Of a DNA stretch of 64,000 nucleotides, positions 45,300 to 54,191 are shown one piece after another. The number at the start of each line of letters is the position of its first letter. The stretch's first letter is position 1. The stretch comes from Roseimarinus sediminis (GTDB taxonomy: Bacteria > Bacteroidota > Bacteroidia > Bacteroidales > Prolixibacteraceae): positions 94,934 through 158,933 of the forward strand of contig NZ_JBNPXV010000012.1 in NCBI RefSeq assembly GCF_050433125.1, written 5' to 3'. The notes below the pieces were generated by a model, which searched no databases, was not told where the DNA came from, and saw nothing but the letters and a program-made list of their open reading frames with translations. The translations under genes were made by a program, and so were the position numbers.

Positions 45300-45706
45300 A
45301 AGCCTGAGTCGCTATTTTGACACCGATGTGCAAATTTGCAAAAGACCAAACAAAAATATCAGAAAAGATTTCTGCGAAGACGAAGTTTACTGCAATGGAT
45401 TTAATTTTTTTCCCCCACGCTCCTTGCGCCTGATGGGCGCATTTGAGAAAACAACAGCCCCCGCTTAAAACAATACATTTGCAAGCCCAAGCCCAAATGC
45501 CAAAGCTTCAGCTTGCAAAAAAGTTGTTTTCTTGCCCTCGCTCCCTTGCAACTTTGAGCTATTGGTATCAATTGAAAACAGTATATTTTAAATATCAAAA
45601 ATTATATTATTGAAAGAATAATTTTTACAACTTAGAGCAAATTAAAACCTTGTTTTTTTACTTATTGTCGAGTTTTCTTTCTTATTTTTAATAAAAAATT
45701 TCAATT
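45300..45706 (+). other. leader of cassette 4 with hairpin repeat copy 1
   Basis: About 400 bases without a gene. It holds the first copy of a second hairpin family: arms AAACAATACATTTGCAAGC (45468-45486) and GCTTGCAAAAAAGTTGTTT (45511-45529), followed by CTTGCC. The rest, up to the GH130 start, is very AT-rich and probably contains its promoter. Confidence 0.6.
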
Positions 45707-47602
45707 ATGAGCACTTCTATTAAACGCAAACCAATTCGTTTTTATAGCGATCCCAAAAGAGTAATTGTACGCTTCTTTTTCCCTGGCCCCGAATCAAGGG
45801 TTCATTCAATCATTCAGAAAGTAATTGGTATGCCAGAAGAAGCTGCTGCATTAAGTTTAAAGCATGTATTACGTGATTTTTCTGGTCGGCACCGTAATAT
45901 TTCTCGAATTTTTCAAAATCATTTTGACAGAACTCGTGATATCATGAATGGTAGAAATGGAGATTTAAATGAATTATCTATTTCAAAAAAATTATTGATT
46001 GGTGCTTTTTTTTCTTCGGAATATTCCATTGAATCAGCTGCTTTCTTTAACCCATCGATTGTTGAAGATCCTGATCAAACAGGACTTCAGGATAAACAGA
46101 AAAGGGTTATTATTAGTTTTAGGGCTACAGGAGAAGGGCACATTTCTTCGATAGCTTTTCGGGGTGGAATTCTTGATGCAAACAATAATCTTGAATTAAT
46201 GCCTACTGGTAGAATAGTCGATGAACCGGAAACAGTTTATAATTTTATTTACAATAAGGATTTTTTCTCAAATAAGCTTTGTGAGATTTATGGTGTTTGT
46301 GAGATTCCAACGGAAGACTCAGCTCTTGGTCATGTTTTTGGGAAATTAAGGCAAGAATTTGATTATAATGAACTTTATAGAGCAATTGATGAGACAAAAA
46401 AAGAAATGAAATTGGATGATCAGCAAATTCATTTATTAAAAATTATTAGCTGGATTGGAGAATCGTATTACAAAATTTCATTTTCGCTTGATACTGGTAT
46501 TTCCGACCGTGTTATCTTTCCGATTGCCGCTGCCGAAAGCAATGGAATTGAAGATGCACGCTTTGTAAAGTTTACAGATGACGATGGTATTGTTCGATAT
46601 TGTGCTACCTATACTGCATATAATGGGGTAAGTATTATGCCCATGTTGCTTGAAACTAAAGATTTTTACAGCTTTACCATTAAACCAATTCATGGTGAGA
46701 ATGCACAGAACAAAGGAATGGCCTTGTTTCCTAGAAAGATTAATGGTAGATACGCAATGCTTTCTCGTATTGATGGCATCAATAATTATATTATGTTTTC
46801 TGATACGATTAATTTTTGGCAAGAGGCAGTGGAAATTCAATCCCCAAAGTTTCCGTGGGAATTTATTCAGGTTGGCAACTGTGGTTCACCTATCGAAACA
46901 GAATTTGGTTGGTTGGTAATAACACATGGAGTTGGTCCAATGCGCAGATATGCAATTAGTGCTATCTTGCTAGATTTATACGACCCTACAAAATTAATTG
47001 GTCAACTGAGCGAACCTCTTCTGTTTCCAAATGAAGAAGAACGTGATGGTTATGTTCCAAATGTAGTTTATTCGTGTGGCTCAATCGTAAATAACAATGA
47101 ATTGGTATTACCTTATGCTATGTCAGATACTACATCTACCTATGCAACCTTTTCATTAAAAGAAATACTTACAAACTTGCTCCCTTCTGACCTAAAAAAA
47201 GGCCGACTTAACGATGAAAAAAGCAAAGCAAGAATTTTACTCATCGACGACGAAGTTACATTCCAACGTGATATCAGTAAAATTTTGAAAAAAGATGGAT
47301 ATGATGTACAGATCGCTCCTGATGGTGTTATCGCCTTAATGCAAATTTCAAAAGAAAAATTTGATTTGATACTTTGCGATATTTCAATGCCAAATCTTGA
47401 TGGTTATCAAATGCTTGAATACTTGAATAATAATGCGATTGAATTACCCCTAATTTTTATGTCGGATCTCGCAGGATTGGCCAATAAAACAAAAGGGCTG
47501 CAAATGGGTGCATCCGAATATATTCAAAAACCAATTGATAAAAACTTATTGTTGCTTTTAGTCGATAAAGTTTTAAAATCAAGACCGCAAATTGAGGAAT
47601 GA
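45707..47602 (+). CDS. GH130-like glycoside phosphorylase fused to a response-regulator receiver domain (cassette 4)
   Basis: 631 residues. The N-terminal ~490 are a GH130-type five-bladed propeller: GIEDARFVKFTDD (catalytic Asp region), YCATYTAYNGV, KGMALFPRKINGRYAML, EFIQVGNCGSPIETEFGWL and PNVVYSCGSI. GH130 enzymes phosphorolyse or hydrolyse beta-mannosides. The C-terminal ~120 residues (from about 508) are a receiver domain with ILLIDDE, LILCDISMPNLDGYQ (acceptor Asp) and EYIQKPI (Lys). A phospho-receiver on a carbohydrate enzyme is unusual and suggests control by a histidine kinase. The 3' end overlaps the convergent glycosyltransferase gene by 24 bases. Confidence 0.85.
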   Translation: MSTSIKRKPIRFYSDPKRVIVRFFFPGPESRVHSIIQKVIGMPEEAAALSLKHVLRDFSGRHRNISRIFQNHFDRTRDIMNGRNGDLNELSISKKLLIGAFFSSEYSIESAAFFNPSIVEDPDQTGLQDKQKRVIISFRATGEGHISSIAFRGGILDANNNLELMPTGRIVDEPETVYNFIYNKDFFSNKLCEIYGVCEIPTEDSALGHVFGKLRQEFDYNELYRAIDETKKEMKLDDQQIHLLKIISWIGESYYKISFSLDTGISDRVIFPIAAAESNGIEDARFVKFTDDDGIVRYCATYTAYNGVSIMPMLLETKDFYSFTIKPIHGENAQNKGMALFPRKINGRYAMLSRIDGINNYIMFSDTINFWQEAVEIQSPKFPWEFIQVGNCGSPIETEFGWLVITHGVGPMRRYAISAILLDLYDPTKLIGQLSEPLLFPNEEERDGYVPNVVYSCGSIVNNNELVLPYAMSDTTSTYATFSLKEILTNLLPSDLKKGRLNDEKSKARILLIDDEVTFQRDISKILKKDGYDVQIAPDGVIALMQISKEKFDLILCDISMPNLDGYQMLEYLNNNAIELPLIFMSDLAGLANKTKGLQMGASEYIQKPIDKNLLLLLVDKVLKSRPQIEE

Positions 47603-49801
47603 TTCTGAAATTAAATAAGATAACAAATACGCAATATTACTTTCAGCACCTTGGTTCCGGTTAATACTTGCTTCTTCTATTCCATCATTGCACGCTTTCG
47701 ATTCAGAATCAAATAGTGTAATATCTAGGTCGTTCTTGCCAAAGAACCAATCAAATGACATCTGTAATTTGTCGATGTAAACTGATTCGCCTGTTGCTTC
47801 CCAGGCGCATTGATAAAGGATAACCATTGCCATGGCATCAATAGGTTGTTGAGCAAATAAATCATAGTCCTGATCTAGTCGCAACCATTTACGGTTGCCT
47901 ATCAACGACAACCAATCTTCCCTGATACATTTTGATTCAAGAAAAACCCGGCTTTCATCTGCTATTTGCAAATAACGTTGTTCCCCTGATATTTCAAAGG
48001 AGCGATAAAGAGCAGCAGGCAATAATCCATTGTCATACGTTAAACTATCTTCAAACCAATTCCAATTTGCCTTTTTATGCCTTTGATATAATTCGCACAG
48101 TTGATCTGATAGGGTTTGCAAAAGCTTAAGGTATCTTTCCTGATCGGGAAAACGTTTCACATAATGATATAAACCAAAAATACAATTGGCATATCCTCTG
48201 GCATATCTCAATTTACCATACTGAGGTATTGCTCCTTCAAATATTTCATAACCCAAATGAAAATATGAATTGGTGGGTGCAAATCGCATTAAATACCCCA
48301 GAGCCCAGATTATTCGACCATAGGCATCATCTGATTTTGCATCAAGTACTGTACGTTCATAGGTCATAAAGTTGGTAAAACTTCCATCCCGCCTTTGCAT
48401 AAAAGTTAGGTAAGCTAAATATTTATCTAAAAGATCAAGATAAACCTGTTTATTATCTTTTTGCCATGCTTTAACGCACACGACAATTGCACGAGCATTA
48501 TCATCAAGACAATAACCCGCTTTATAATATGGCACACTCGTTCTGGCATGCTGGAGTAATCCTGAATCATCCGTTAACCTTTTCAAATGAGTAATATCAA
48601 AATCAGGATAATGAATTTCAATATCCTGATTCTTCATATCATTGACTTTGTCCTTTTGATAGACTACTGAATCGAAAAGATCTAAATAGTTCTTTCCAAT
48701 CAATGGCCACGTAATATTCTGCCCATACTCGATAGCTTTTTGTTGTAGTTTCTGCATTAGTTCAGGTTTGTCTAATAGTTCGTTTACGATTTCAGCTAAT
48801 TGTGTGTAATTTCCAAAATCAAATAGTATTCCTCTATCGTCAGCCAATAATTGTTCAGCATGCCAGTATGGAGTTGAAACTACAGCACAACCACCACTCA
48901 CCGCATAGCTTAATGTTCCACTGGTAATTTGCGCCTTATTCAAATAAGGAGTTACATAAATATCAGCTCTTTTCAGATATGCCATTAATTCCAATTCACT
49001 AACATACTCGTTAATAAAGAGTACATTATTGGAAAGATCTAAACGAGAAACCATCGAATTTAAATAATTACGATATTCTTCGCCAGCATTTTGAATTACA
49101 TGTGGGTGTGTTTTCCCAAGTATAACATACAAGACATCTGGATTTTTCGAAACAATTGCTGGCAACGATCTGATCACCGTTTCAATACCCTTACTTCTAC
49201 CAATCAATCCAAAAGTGAGCATGATTTTTCTGTTGTTCCAATCTTTAGGTATCTGTTGTTTATCATCACCTAAAATCTTGAAGTCGGGAACTCCATGTTC
49301 AATACATGCAATTTTTTCTTGGCGAACATGATAAATATTTGTTAGAAATTTAATTGCAAGTGAATTCATAATGACAACCCGTCTTGAATATGCAGTTATT
49401 TTTCGAAGAACTTCCAATTGATGAAAATTCGGTTTTTCCAAAACTGTATGAAAAGTAGATACAATAGGTATTTTCAATCGGCGAAGTAACGCTAATAATA
49501 AAACGCCACTTTCTCCTCCGTAAATACCATATTCGTGCTGCAATAAAAAAATGTCTGCACCTGAATCATTGACATAATTCGAAATTTGAATATAATCCAT
49601 TTTTTCATTTGCCCGGATAGTTTTTTTAACAATCGAAGGATATGCGTATGTTTTCCCTCCATCATTCATCGCTATAACTTCAAGCTCAATTTTAATTGTA
49701 TGAATTTCGGCAGCATTTAAAATAGACCTTACAAGGTTTTCGGTAAATGTAGCGATTCCACATTGTCGGGGGGGAAAGTTGCCTAAACAGATTATTTTCA
49801 T
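47579..49801 (-). CDS. GT4 glycosyltransferase fused to an (alpha/alpha)-barrel glycosidase-like domain (cassette 4)
   Basis: 740 residues. The N-terminal ~385 form a GT-B glycosyltransferase of family 4: LGNFPPRQCGIATFTENL near the start, MLTFGLIGRSKGIETVI, and the donor-site segment TSGTLSYAVSGGCAVVSTPYWH. The C-terminal ~330 residues (KAGYCLDDNARAIVVCVKAW, YGRIIWALGYLMR, ANWNWFEDSLTYDNGLLPAA) look like an (alpha/alpha)6 toroid of mannosidase/N-acylglucosamine-epimerase type. It reads against the cassette direction, toward the GH130 gene, and shares 24 bases with it. Together they suggest synthesis and turnover of a mannose-containing glycan. Confidence 0.85.
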   Translation of the reverse strand: MKIICLGNFPPRQCGIATFTENLVRSILNAAEIHTIKIELEVIAMNDGGKTYAYPSIVKKTIRANEKMDYIQISNYVNDSGADIFLLQHEYGIYGGESGVLLLALLRRLKIPIVSTFHTVLEKPNFHQLEVLRKITAYSRRVVIMNSLAIKFLTNIYHVRQEKIACIEHGVPDFKILGDDKQQIPKDWNNRKIMLTFGLIGRSKGIETVIRSLPAIVSKNPDVLYVILGKTHPHVIQNAGEEYRNYLNSMVSRLDLSNNVLFINEYVSELELMAYLKRADIYVTPYLNKAQITSGTLSYAVSGGCAVVSTPYWHAEQLLADDRGILFDFGNYTQLAEIVNELLDKPELMQKLQQKAIEYGQNITWPLIGKNYLDLFDSVVYQKDKVNDMKNQDIEIHYPDFDITHLKRLTDDSGLLQHARTSVPYYKAGYCLDDNARAIVVCVKAWQKDNKQVYLDLLDKYLAYLTFMQRRDGSFTNFMTYERTVLDAKSDDAYGRIIWALGYLMRFAPTNSYFHLGYEIFEGAIPQYGKLRYARGYANCIFGLYHYVKRFPDQERYLKLLQTLSDQLCELYQRHKKANWNWFEDSLTYDNGLLPAALYRSFEISGEQRYLQIADESRVFLESKCIREDWLSLIGNRKWLRLDQDYDLFAQQPIDAMAMVILYQCAWEATGESVYIDKLQMSFDWFFGKNDLDITLFDSESKACNDGIEEASINRNQGAESNIAYLLSYLISESFLNLRS

Positions 49802-50276
49802 AGTTGATATTTTTAATGGAAAGGTACATTAATATTTGTTGAATAAATTCAGTTCTGATGATATTTTTTCCATTTATTGAATGATGCCCAAAAGTTAAAA
49901 ATTATTATCTCAAAACGAAGAATTGTATTAAAACTGCCTAAAAAAATACAAGTTCGCCAGTTTTGAATTATACAGAGACAGCCAAATTAGATAAAAAAGA
50001 AATGAAGTCATACCAAGCCAACTCAAAAAAGCAAGCACATTTGCAATTCACTACAAGCTCTCACACAAACCAAAAATTACAAAAGAGCTTGCGTTTTCCC
50101 CAATGCACACGACAGTATTCGTGTAACTTGACAGGATAAAAAGGCCCTCACAAAAAAAAAATAAAATCTCACAACAGTATTCTACCGTAATTGGAGAAAA
50201 AATTGACAGACAAGGTTTTCGTATGTCAGAACATTTTATCTTTGATATGTTAAACCAGACAGGAAATGAAGGCCTG
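49802..50276. other. tail of cassette 4 with hairpin repeat copy 2
   Basis: About 475 bases, AT-rich, no gene supported. It holds the promoter of the minus-strand glycosyltransferase and a second hairpin-repeat copy: arms GCAAGCACATTTGCAATT (50031-50048) and AATTACAAAAGAGCTTGC (50075-50092). An open frame on the minus strand (50051-50344) runs into attC site 4 and is not a gene. Confidence 0.6.
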
Positions 50277-50411
50277 GCACCTAACACGCCGCTATAATTA
50301 ATTGCCGGTTTCGTTCGGACAACAAGCCGTATAGCCCGCAACAAAAGCGGTGCGGCTCGACAGGAATGAAGCCCGCAATCGGCAACTAATCATAGCGCAA
50401 ACGTTGTGTTG
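50277..50411 (+). mobile_element. attC-like site 4
   Basis: Left box GCACCTAAC (50277) and right box GTTGTGTTG (50403), 135 bp. Arms ACGCCGCTATAATTAATTGCCG and CGGCAACTAATCATAGCGC pair imperfectly; CGACAGG is in the right half. The left box is the exact reverse complement of the right box of site 3, five kilobases upstream. Confidence 0.88.
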
Positions 50412-50422
50412 CATTAAAACGA

Positions 50423-51151
50423 CAACACAACACGGTATATAACCAATGCTTGCCGTGTAGCTTCGTATTAAGTTCGTGCAAGTGTTTTAAAAATTTTTGC
50501 CCACCCGCATCGGCTTTATCAAGCCGTTTGGATTTTTCCTTTTGCTTCTTTAACGGCATTGTAGTTTTTTATATAATAAATACAAGCGTCCTTTTCATCA
50601 TCGGTAAATTGATGGTTTGTATCAATTAAACCTATTCTGTCAACAATCGAACCGTGTCGCGGCCCATATCCGTATTCACAATCACACCTTTGGTAAAAAC
50701 TTTCGTATTCTTTATTGCCAAAGAATTGCGTTCTCATTTTTTTACAATCTTCAGCAATATCAACTATTGCACATTCAGCAATTACAACTCCACCAAACTT
50801 TGTTACATCTGATGTTTTACCGAATGGATTTCCTCTTATCCAAATTAATTTTTCTGCAATTTGAACTTTGTCTAAATCAAGTCCATTTTGAGCAACATTT
50901 TCAAGTCTTAATAATTCCTGTATTTCAGAATTTAATTTAGCTTGTTCTTTTTTAAATGTCTCTGTTTTTTGACTTAATTCATTTTGCTTTTCAAAGCGTT
51001 CTTTCACAATTTCATGTAGTTTTTTCATTTTCGTATAATTTAATAATTTAAAAAAATCCCTCCCTAAAAATTTTTAAAACGTGAGCGTCAGTTCTCGTAT
51101 CGAACTGCATCGGTTATTGTCGCACTGGTCATATACCAGCCCGTTGGGTGC
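50423..51151 (+). mobile_element. attC-like site 5, split by a gene in its loop
   Basis: Left box CAACACAAC (50423) is the exact reverse complement of the right box of site 4. Right box GTTGGGTGC (51143) is matched by the left box of site 6. The arms pair across more than 500 bases: GGTATATAACCAATGC (50434-50449) with GCACTGGTCATATACC (51122-51137), and further in TTTTAAAAATTTTT in both arms. The right arm (TTCTCGTATCGAACTGCATC) resembles the left half of site 10. So a gene lies inside the recombination hairpin itself. Confidence 0.7.
50519..51028 (-). CDS. hypothetical protein with N-terminal coiled coil, inside attC-like site 5
   Basis: 169 residues, minus strand. The first ~45 are charged and helical, likely coiled coil (KERFEKQNELSQKTETF). 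The rest has a Cys/Gly/Tyr-rich region, KLIWIRGNPFGKT, then RCDCEYGYGPRHGS, then DDEKDACIYYIKNY. I do not recognise the family. It lies against the cassette direction between the two arms of a long inverted repeat that behaves as one attC site, and is the only gene of that 740-base cassette. The start is the ATG that begins MKKLHEIV. Confidence 0.75.
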   Translation of the reverse strand: MKKLHEIVKERFEKQNELSQKTETFKKEQAKLNSEIQELLRLENVAQNGLDLDKVQIAEKLIWIRGNPFGKTSDVTKFGGVVIAECAIVDIAEDCKKMRTQFFGNKEYESFYQRCDCEYGYGPRHGSIVDRIGLIDTNHQFTDDEKDACIYYIKNYNAVKEAKGKIQTA

Positions 51152-51230
51152 AAGTGTATGAAGACCGAAACGACAGGGCAAATGATTAAAAAATGTATCT
51201 TTACGAGTTAAATTAAGGAAAGAATATAAA

Positions 51231-52097
51231 ATGGCTAAAAAATCAGCAAATCTGAATTTAAGAAAAGCAAGTACCGCTAAAAAGGATGAGTTTTATACTC
51301 AACTTTCGGACATAGAAAGGGAGTTAAAACACTATAAAAAACATTTCAAAGACAAAGTAGTTTATTGTAATTGTGATGACCCAAGAGTAAGCAATTTCTT
51401 CCATTATTTCTCATACAATTTTGAGAAATTAGGTTTGAAAAAACTCATTACAACTTGCTATAAAAATCAAGATATGGATTTGTTCAGTCAGAACAATTCT
51501 GAAAAAGCAATATATTTAGAATATGATGGCGATAAAAATGGAAATTTTGAACCAGACCCACAAGAAATAGGAATCAAACATTTAAAAGGTGATGGTGATT
51601 TTCGTAGCAAAGAAGCTATTGAATTATTAAAGCAGGCAGATATTGTTGTTACTAATCCACCTTTTTCATTATTTCGTGAGTATGTTGCACAGCTTATTGA
51701 ATATGACAAAAAATTTGTAATTGTTGGGCATCAAAATGCAATTGCATACAAAGAAATATTTAAATTAATCAAGGAAGATAAACTCTGGTTAGGCTACGGA
51801 TTTAAAGGCGGTGCAGCACACTTTATAAATACGCATTATGAAGATTATGCCTCTGCTGGCGACCATAAAGAAGGCATGATTAGGGTTTCAGGGGTTGTAT
51901 GGTTTACAAATTTAGATATATCTAAACGACACGAAGATTTAATTTTATATAAAAACTATACACCAGAAGAATATCCTAAGTTTGACCACTACGATGCTAT
52001 CAATGTTGACAAAACAAATGAAATACCCATTGATTACAAGGGGAATATGGGCGTACCAATTACTTTTTTGAATAAATATAGTCCCGAGTCAATTTGA
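51231..52097 (+). CDS. EcoRI-family adenine DNA methyltransferase, 3' end frameshifted (cassette 6)
   Basis: 288 residues as read. KASTAKKDEFYTQL at the N-terminus, YCNCDDPRVSNF and the methyltransferase motif DIVVTNPPFSLF are those of the EcoRI-type adenine-specific DNA methyltransferase family. The frame ends at NKYSPESI, but dropping one base at about 52089 continues it as QFEIIGSSLTLGEPMSS and on to 52251, which is the normal family C-terminus. The corrected stop overlaps the next gene start by ATGA. So this is a one-base insertion (or sequencing error) in a 339-residue enzyme paired with the nuclease gene that follows. Confidence 0.85.
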   Translation: MAKKSANLNLRKASTAKKDEFYTQLSDIERELKHYKKHFKDKVVYCNCDDPRVSNFFHYFSYNFEKLGLKKLITTCYKNQDMDLFSQNNSEKAIYLEYDGDKNGNFEPDPQEIGIKHLKGDGDFRSKEAIELLKQADIVVTNPPFSLFREYVAQLIEYDKKFVIVGHQNAIAYKEIFKLIKEDKLWLGYGFKGGAAHFINTHYEDYASAGDHKEGMIRVSGVVWFTNLDISKRHEDLILYKNYTPEEYPKFDHYDAINVDKTNEIPIDYKGNMGVPITFLNKYSPESI

Positions 52098-52251
52098 AAT
52101 TATTGGTTCTAGTTTAACATTAGGCGAGCCAATGAGTTCAATTGCTAAAAAAGGAACATATAGTGCTGGTGGTCCACGTTTTTATTTAGACAACGGAGAT
52201 GGTACTTATCGTAGACTTTATGATAGAATTGTTATAAAAAAGAGAAAATGA
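52090..52251 (+). pseudogene. out-of-frame C-terminal part of the EcoRI-type methyltransferase
   Basis: In the frame shifted by one base this stretch encodes QFEIIGSSLTLGEPMSS, then KKGTYSAGGPRFYLDNGDG, then YDRIVIKKRK and a TGA at 52249-52251. It matches the expected end of the methyltransferase family (FEI-x-G, a KGTY segment, RI-x-I-x-x-K) and joins the upstream frame at NKYSPE. It has no start of its own. Confidence 0.75.
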
Positions 52252-53330
52252 AAATAGAACTTAAAGAAATAACTGTCCGTGAATTAACTGAAGGATACGA
52301 AGATAACGAAGAAGGTGGTGTTATTGGTTATGATGGTAAACTAGACATTAGACCACCTTATCAAAGAGAATTTATTTATAAAGACAAGCAAAGAGATGCT
52401 GTAATTGACACAATTACAAAAGATTTTCCATTGAACGTAATGTATTGGGCAGTTAGAGAAGACGGAAATTTTGAAGTAATTGACGGTCAACAAAGAACAA
52501 TTTCAATAGCTCAATATGTTGAAGGTGATTTTGCTTTTAATAATAGATATTTCCATAATCTGCAAACTGATGAAAGAGAACAAATCCTAAACTACAAATT
52601 AATGGTTTACTTATGTAGCGGTGCAGATAGTGAAAAACTGGAATGGTTCAAAACAATTAATATTGCAGGAGAAAGATTAACAGACCAAGAATTAAGAAAT
52701 GCAGTTTATTCAGGTTCGTGGGTTTCTGATGCAAAGAGATATTTTAGTAAAAACGGCTGTGCTTCTTATGGTTTAGGTGGCGATTATCTTAACGGCTCTG
52801 CAATAAGACAAGATTATTTAGAAACAACAATCAAATGGATAAGCGATGATGCCATTGAAACATATATGGCTAAAAATCAACACGAACCTAACGCAAACGA
52901 AATTTGGCTTTATTTTCAAGCAGTAATAAATTGGGTAAAAATTGTTTTCCCGAACTATCGTAGAGAAATGAAAGGAATAGATTGGGGCTTTCTTTACAAT
53001 GAGTTCAAAGACCAAAAATTTGACTCTAAAAAACTTGAAACAGAAATCGCCAAACTAATGGAAGATGAAGACGTTGGTAACAAAAAAGGCATATATACTT
53101 ATATCTTAACTCGTAAAGAAAAATTCTTAAATATTCGAGCATTTAGTCCAAATCAGAAAAGAGAAGCATACGAAAGACAAAAAGGAATTTGCCCTGTCTG
53201 TAAAGAACATTTTGAAATTGAAGAAATGGAAGGAGACCATATAACACCTTGGCACGAAGGCGGAAAGACAAGTGCCGAAAATTGCCAAATGTTATGCAAA
53301 GAAGACAACAGGAGAAAATCGGGAAAATAG
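52248..53330 (+). CDS. DUF262 and HNH nuclease protein (cassette 6)
   Basis: 360 residues. The N-terminal DUF262 (GmrSD-type) domain has PPYQREFIYKDKQRDAVIDT and FEVIDGQQRTISIAQY, the DGQQR motif of its NTPase-like site. The C-terminus is an HNH nuclease with two CxxC/zinc-type features: KGICPVCKEHF, then MEGDHITPWHEGGKTSAENC and MLCKEDNRRKSGK. The gene overlaps the corrected methyltransferase stop by four bases, so the two form an operon. This pairing looks like a methylation-guarded restriction system, the methyltransferase protecting self DNA and this protein cutting unmodified or specially modified DNA. Confidence 0.88.
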   Translation: MKIELKEITVRELTEGYEDNEEGGVIGYDGKLDIRPPYQREFIYKDKQRDAVIDTITKDFPLNVMYWAVREDGNFEVIDGQQRTISIAQYVEGDFAFNNRYFHNLQTDEREQILNYKLMVYLCSGADSEKLEWFKTINIAGERLTDQELRNAVYSGSWVSDAKRYFSKNGCASYGLGGDYLNGSAIRQDYLETTIKWISDDAIETYMAKNQHEPNANEIWLYFQAVINWVKIVFPNYRREMKGIDWGFLYNEFKDQKFDSKKLETEIAKLMEDEDVGNKKGIYTYILTRKEKFLNIRAFSPNQKREAYERQKGICPVCKEHFEIEEMEGDHITPWHEGGKTSAENCQMLCKEDNRRKSGK

Positions 53331-53337
53331 AACACCA

Positions 53338-53475
53338 GCACCCAACATGCGGTATATTTTATTGCCGAGATAGTGCTGAAATCAGAGGTTGTGGCTCGCT
53401 TCAAACTTCATCGTGGTTTGACAGTGACGTGCTCCGAAATCGGCAACAAAAACATACCGCCAACCGTTATGCAAA
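53338..53475 (+). mobile_element. attC-like site 6
   Basis: Left box GCACCCAAC (53338), exact reverse complement of the right box of site 5, and right box GTTATGCAAA (53466), 138 bp. Arms ATGCGGTATATTTTATTGCCG and CGGCAACAAAAACATACCGC pair; GACAG in the right half. It begins 7 bases after the nuclease stop codon. Confidence 0.9.
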
Positions 53476-53486
53476 ATTTAAAAACC

Positions 53487-54191
53487 ATGCTGCCAAATGA
53501 AAATTCCATACTGAGATATTTACCAATTGAACTGGAAAAGCGACAAATGTTAATCTTAGATTCAATTCGTTTTACACTTGAAATGATTGACTATAGTTAT
53601 AACCAGCTTCGAGAAAAGCTATTGGTAACATCTAAAATGAAAAACCGTCAATACGATTTGCCTGAGTTATTCATATATGCATGGAGTATTGTTGACAACA
53701 GCAAACGATTTTACAGCTTATATAAAAAATTACCATCAAACGATAATCATAAGAATGTTGAGAACCTAGATTTCTTAAGAACCTTTAGAAATACATATCA
53801 ACATTTAGATCAAAGAGTTGATGAATCAATTTTAATTAATGAAAAACCAATTTATGGTTCTCTAAAATGGTTATATACAGATTTAGAAACCAAAAAAACA
53901 GTTTTTAGCCTTGCTATTAGCGGAATTAATCTTGGTACAAAAGGACACCCTTTATACCCAGAATCCAAAGGCAATGATAAAAAAGAAATTGATGATATTA
54001 TTATTGAAACTGTTGACAACGTTGAGATGAAGGAAATAAATCTTTCAGAGCTCTATGAAAACTTGGAAGTTATTACAAGCAAATTAGAAAGTAAATTGAA
54101 AGATCAATTTAAAAAGTTTAATGCAAATCCTGTAAATTGGATAAAACGAAAAGACATAATATTATTTTTTAAAAATGAAGATAATTGCTGA
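53487..54191 (+). CDS. hypothetical helical protein (cassette 7, first gene)
   Basis: 234 residues from ATG at 53487. The frame is open upstream to 53373, but that part is attC site 6, so a start inside the cassette is required; ATG at 53469 lies only two bases into the cassette and is less likely. The protein is mostly helical (LPIELEKRQMLILDSIRFTL, LPELFIYAWSIVDNSKRFY, FLRTFRNTYQHLDQRVDES). The NTYQHLDQR pattern recalls HEPN-like helical proteins with an R-x4-H-type motif, but that is only a hint. The stop overlaps the PIN-like gene by 17 bases, so the two are translated together. Confidence 0.7.
   Translation: MLPNENSILRYLPIELEKRQMLILDSIRFTLEMIDYSYNQLREKLLVTSKMKNRQYDLPELFIYAWSIVDNSKRFYSLYKKLPSNDNHKNVENLDFLRTFRNTYQHLDQRVDESILINEKPIYGSLKWLYTDLETKKTVFSLAISGINLGTKGHPLYPESKGNDKKEIDDIIIETVDNVEMKEINLSELYENLEVITSKLESKLKDQFKKFNANPVNWIKRKDIILFFKNEDNC

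Noticed and set aside
50051..50344. 97-codon minus-strand frame
   Set aside because: It runs across a hairpin repeat and half of attC-like site 4; palindromes often give chance frames.
53373..53486. N-terminal extension of the first cassette 7 gene
   Set aside because: It would be translated from attC-like site 6, across the cassette junction; starts inside the cassette are preferred.
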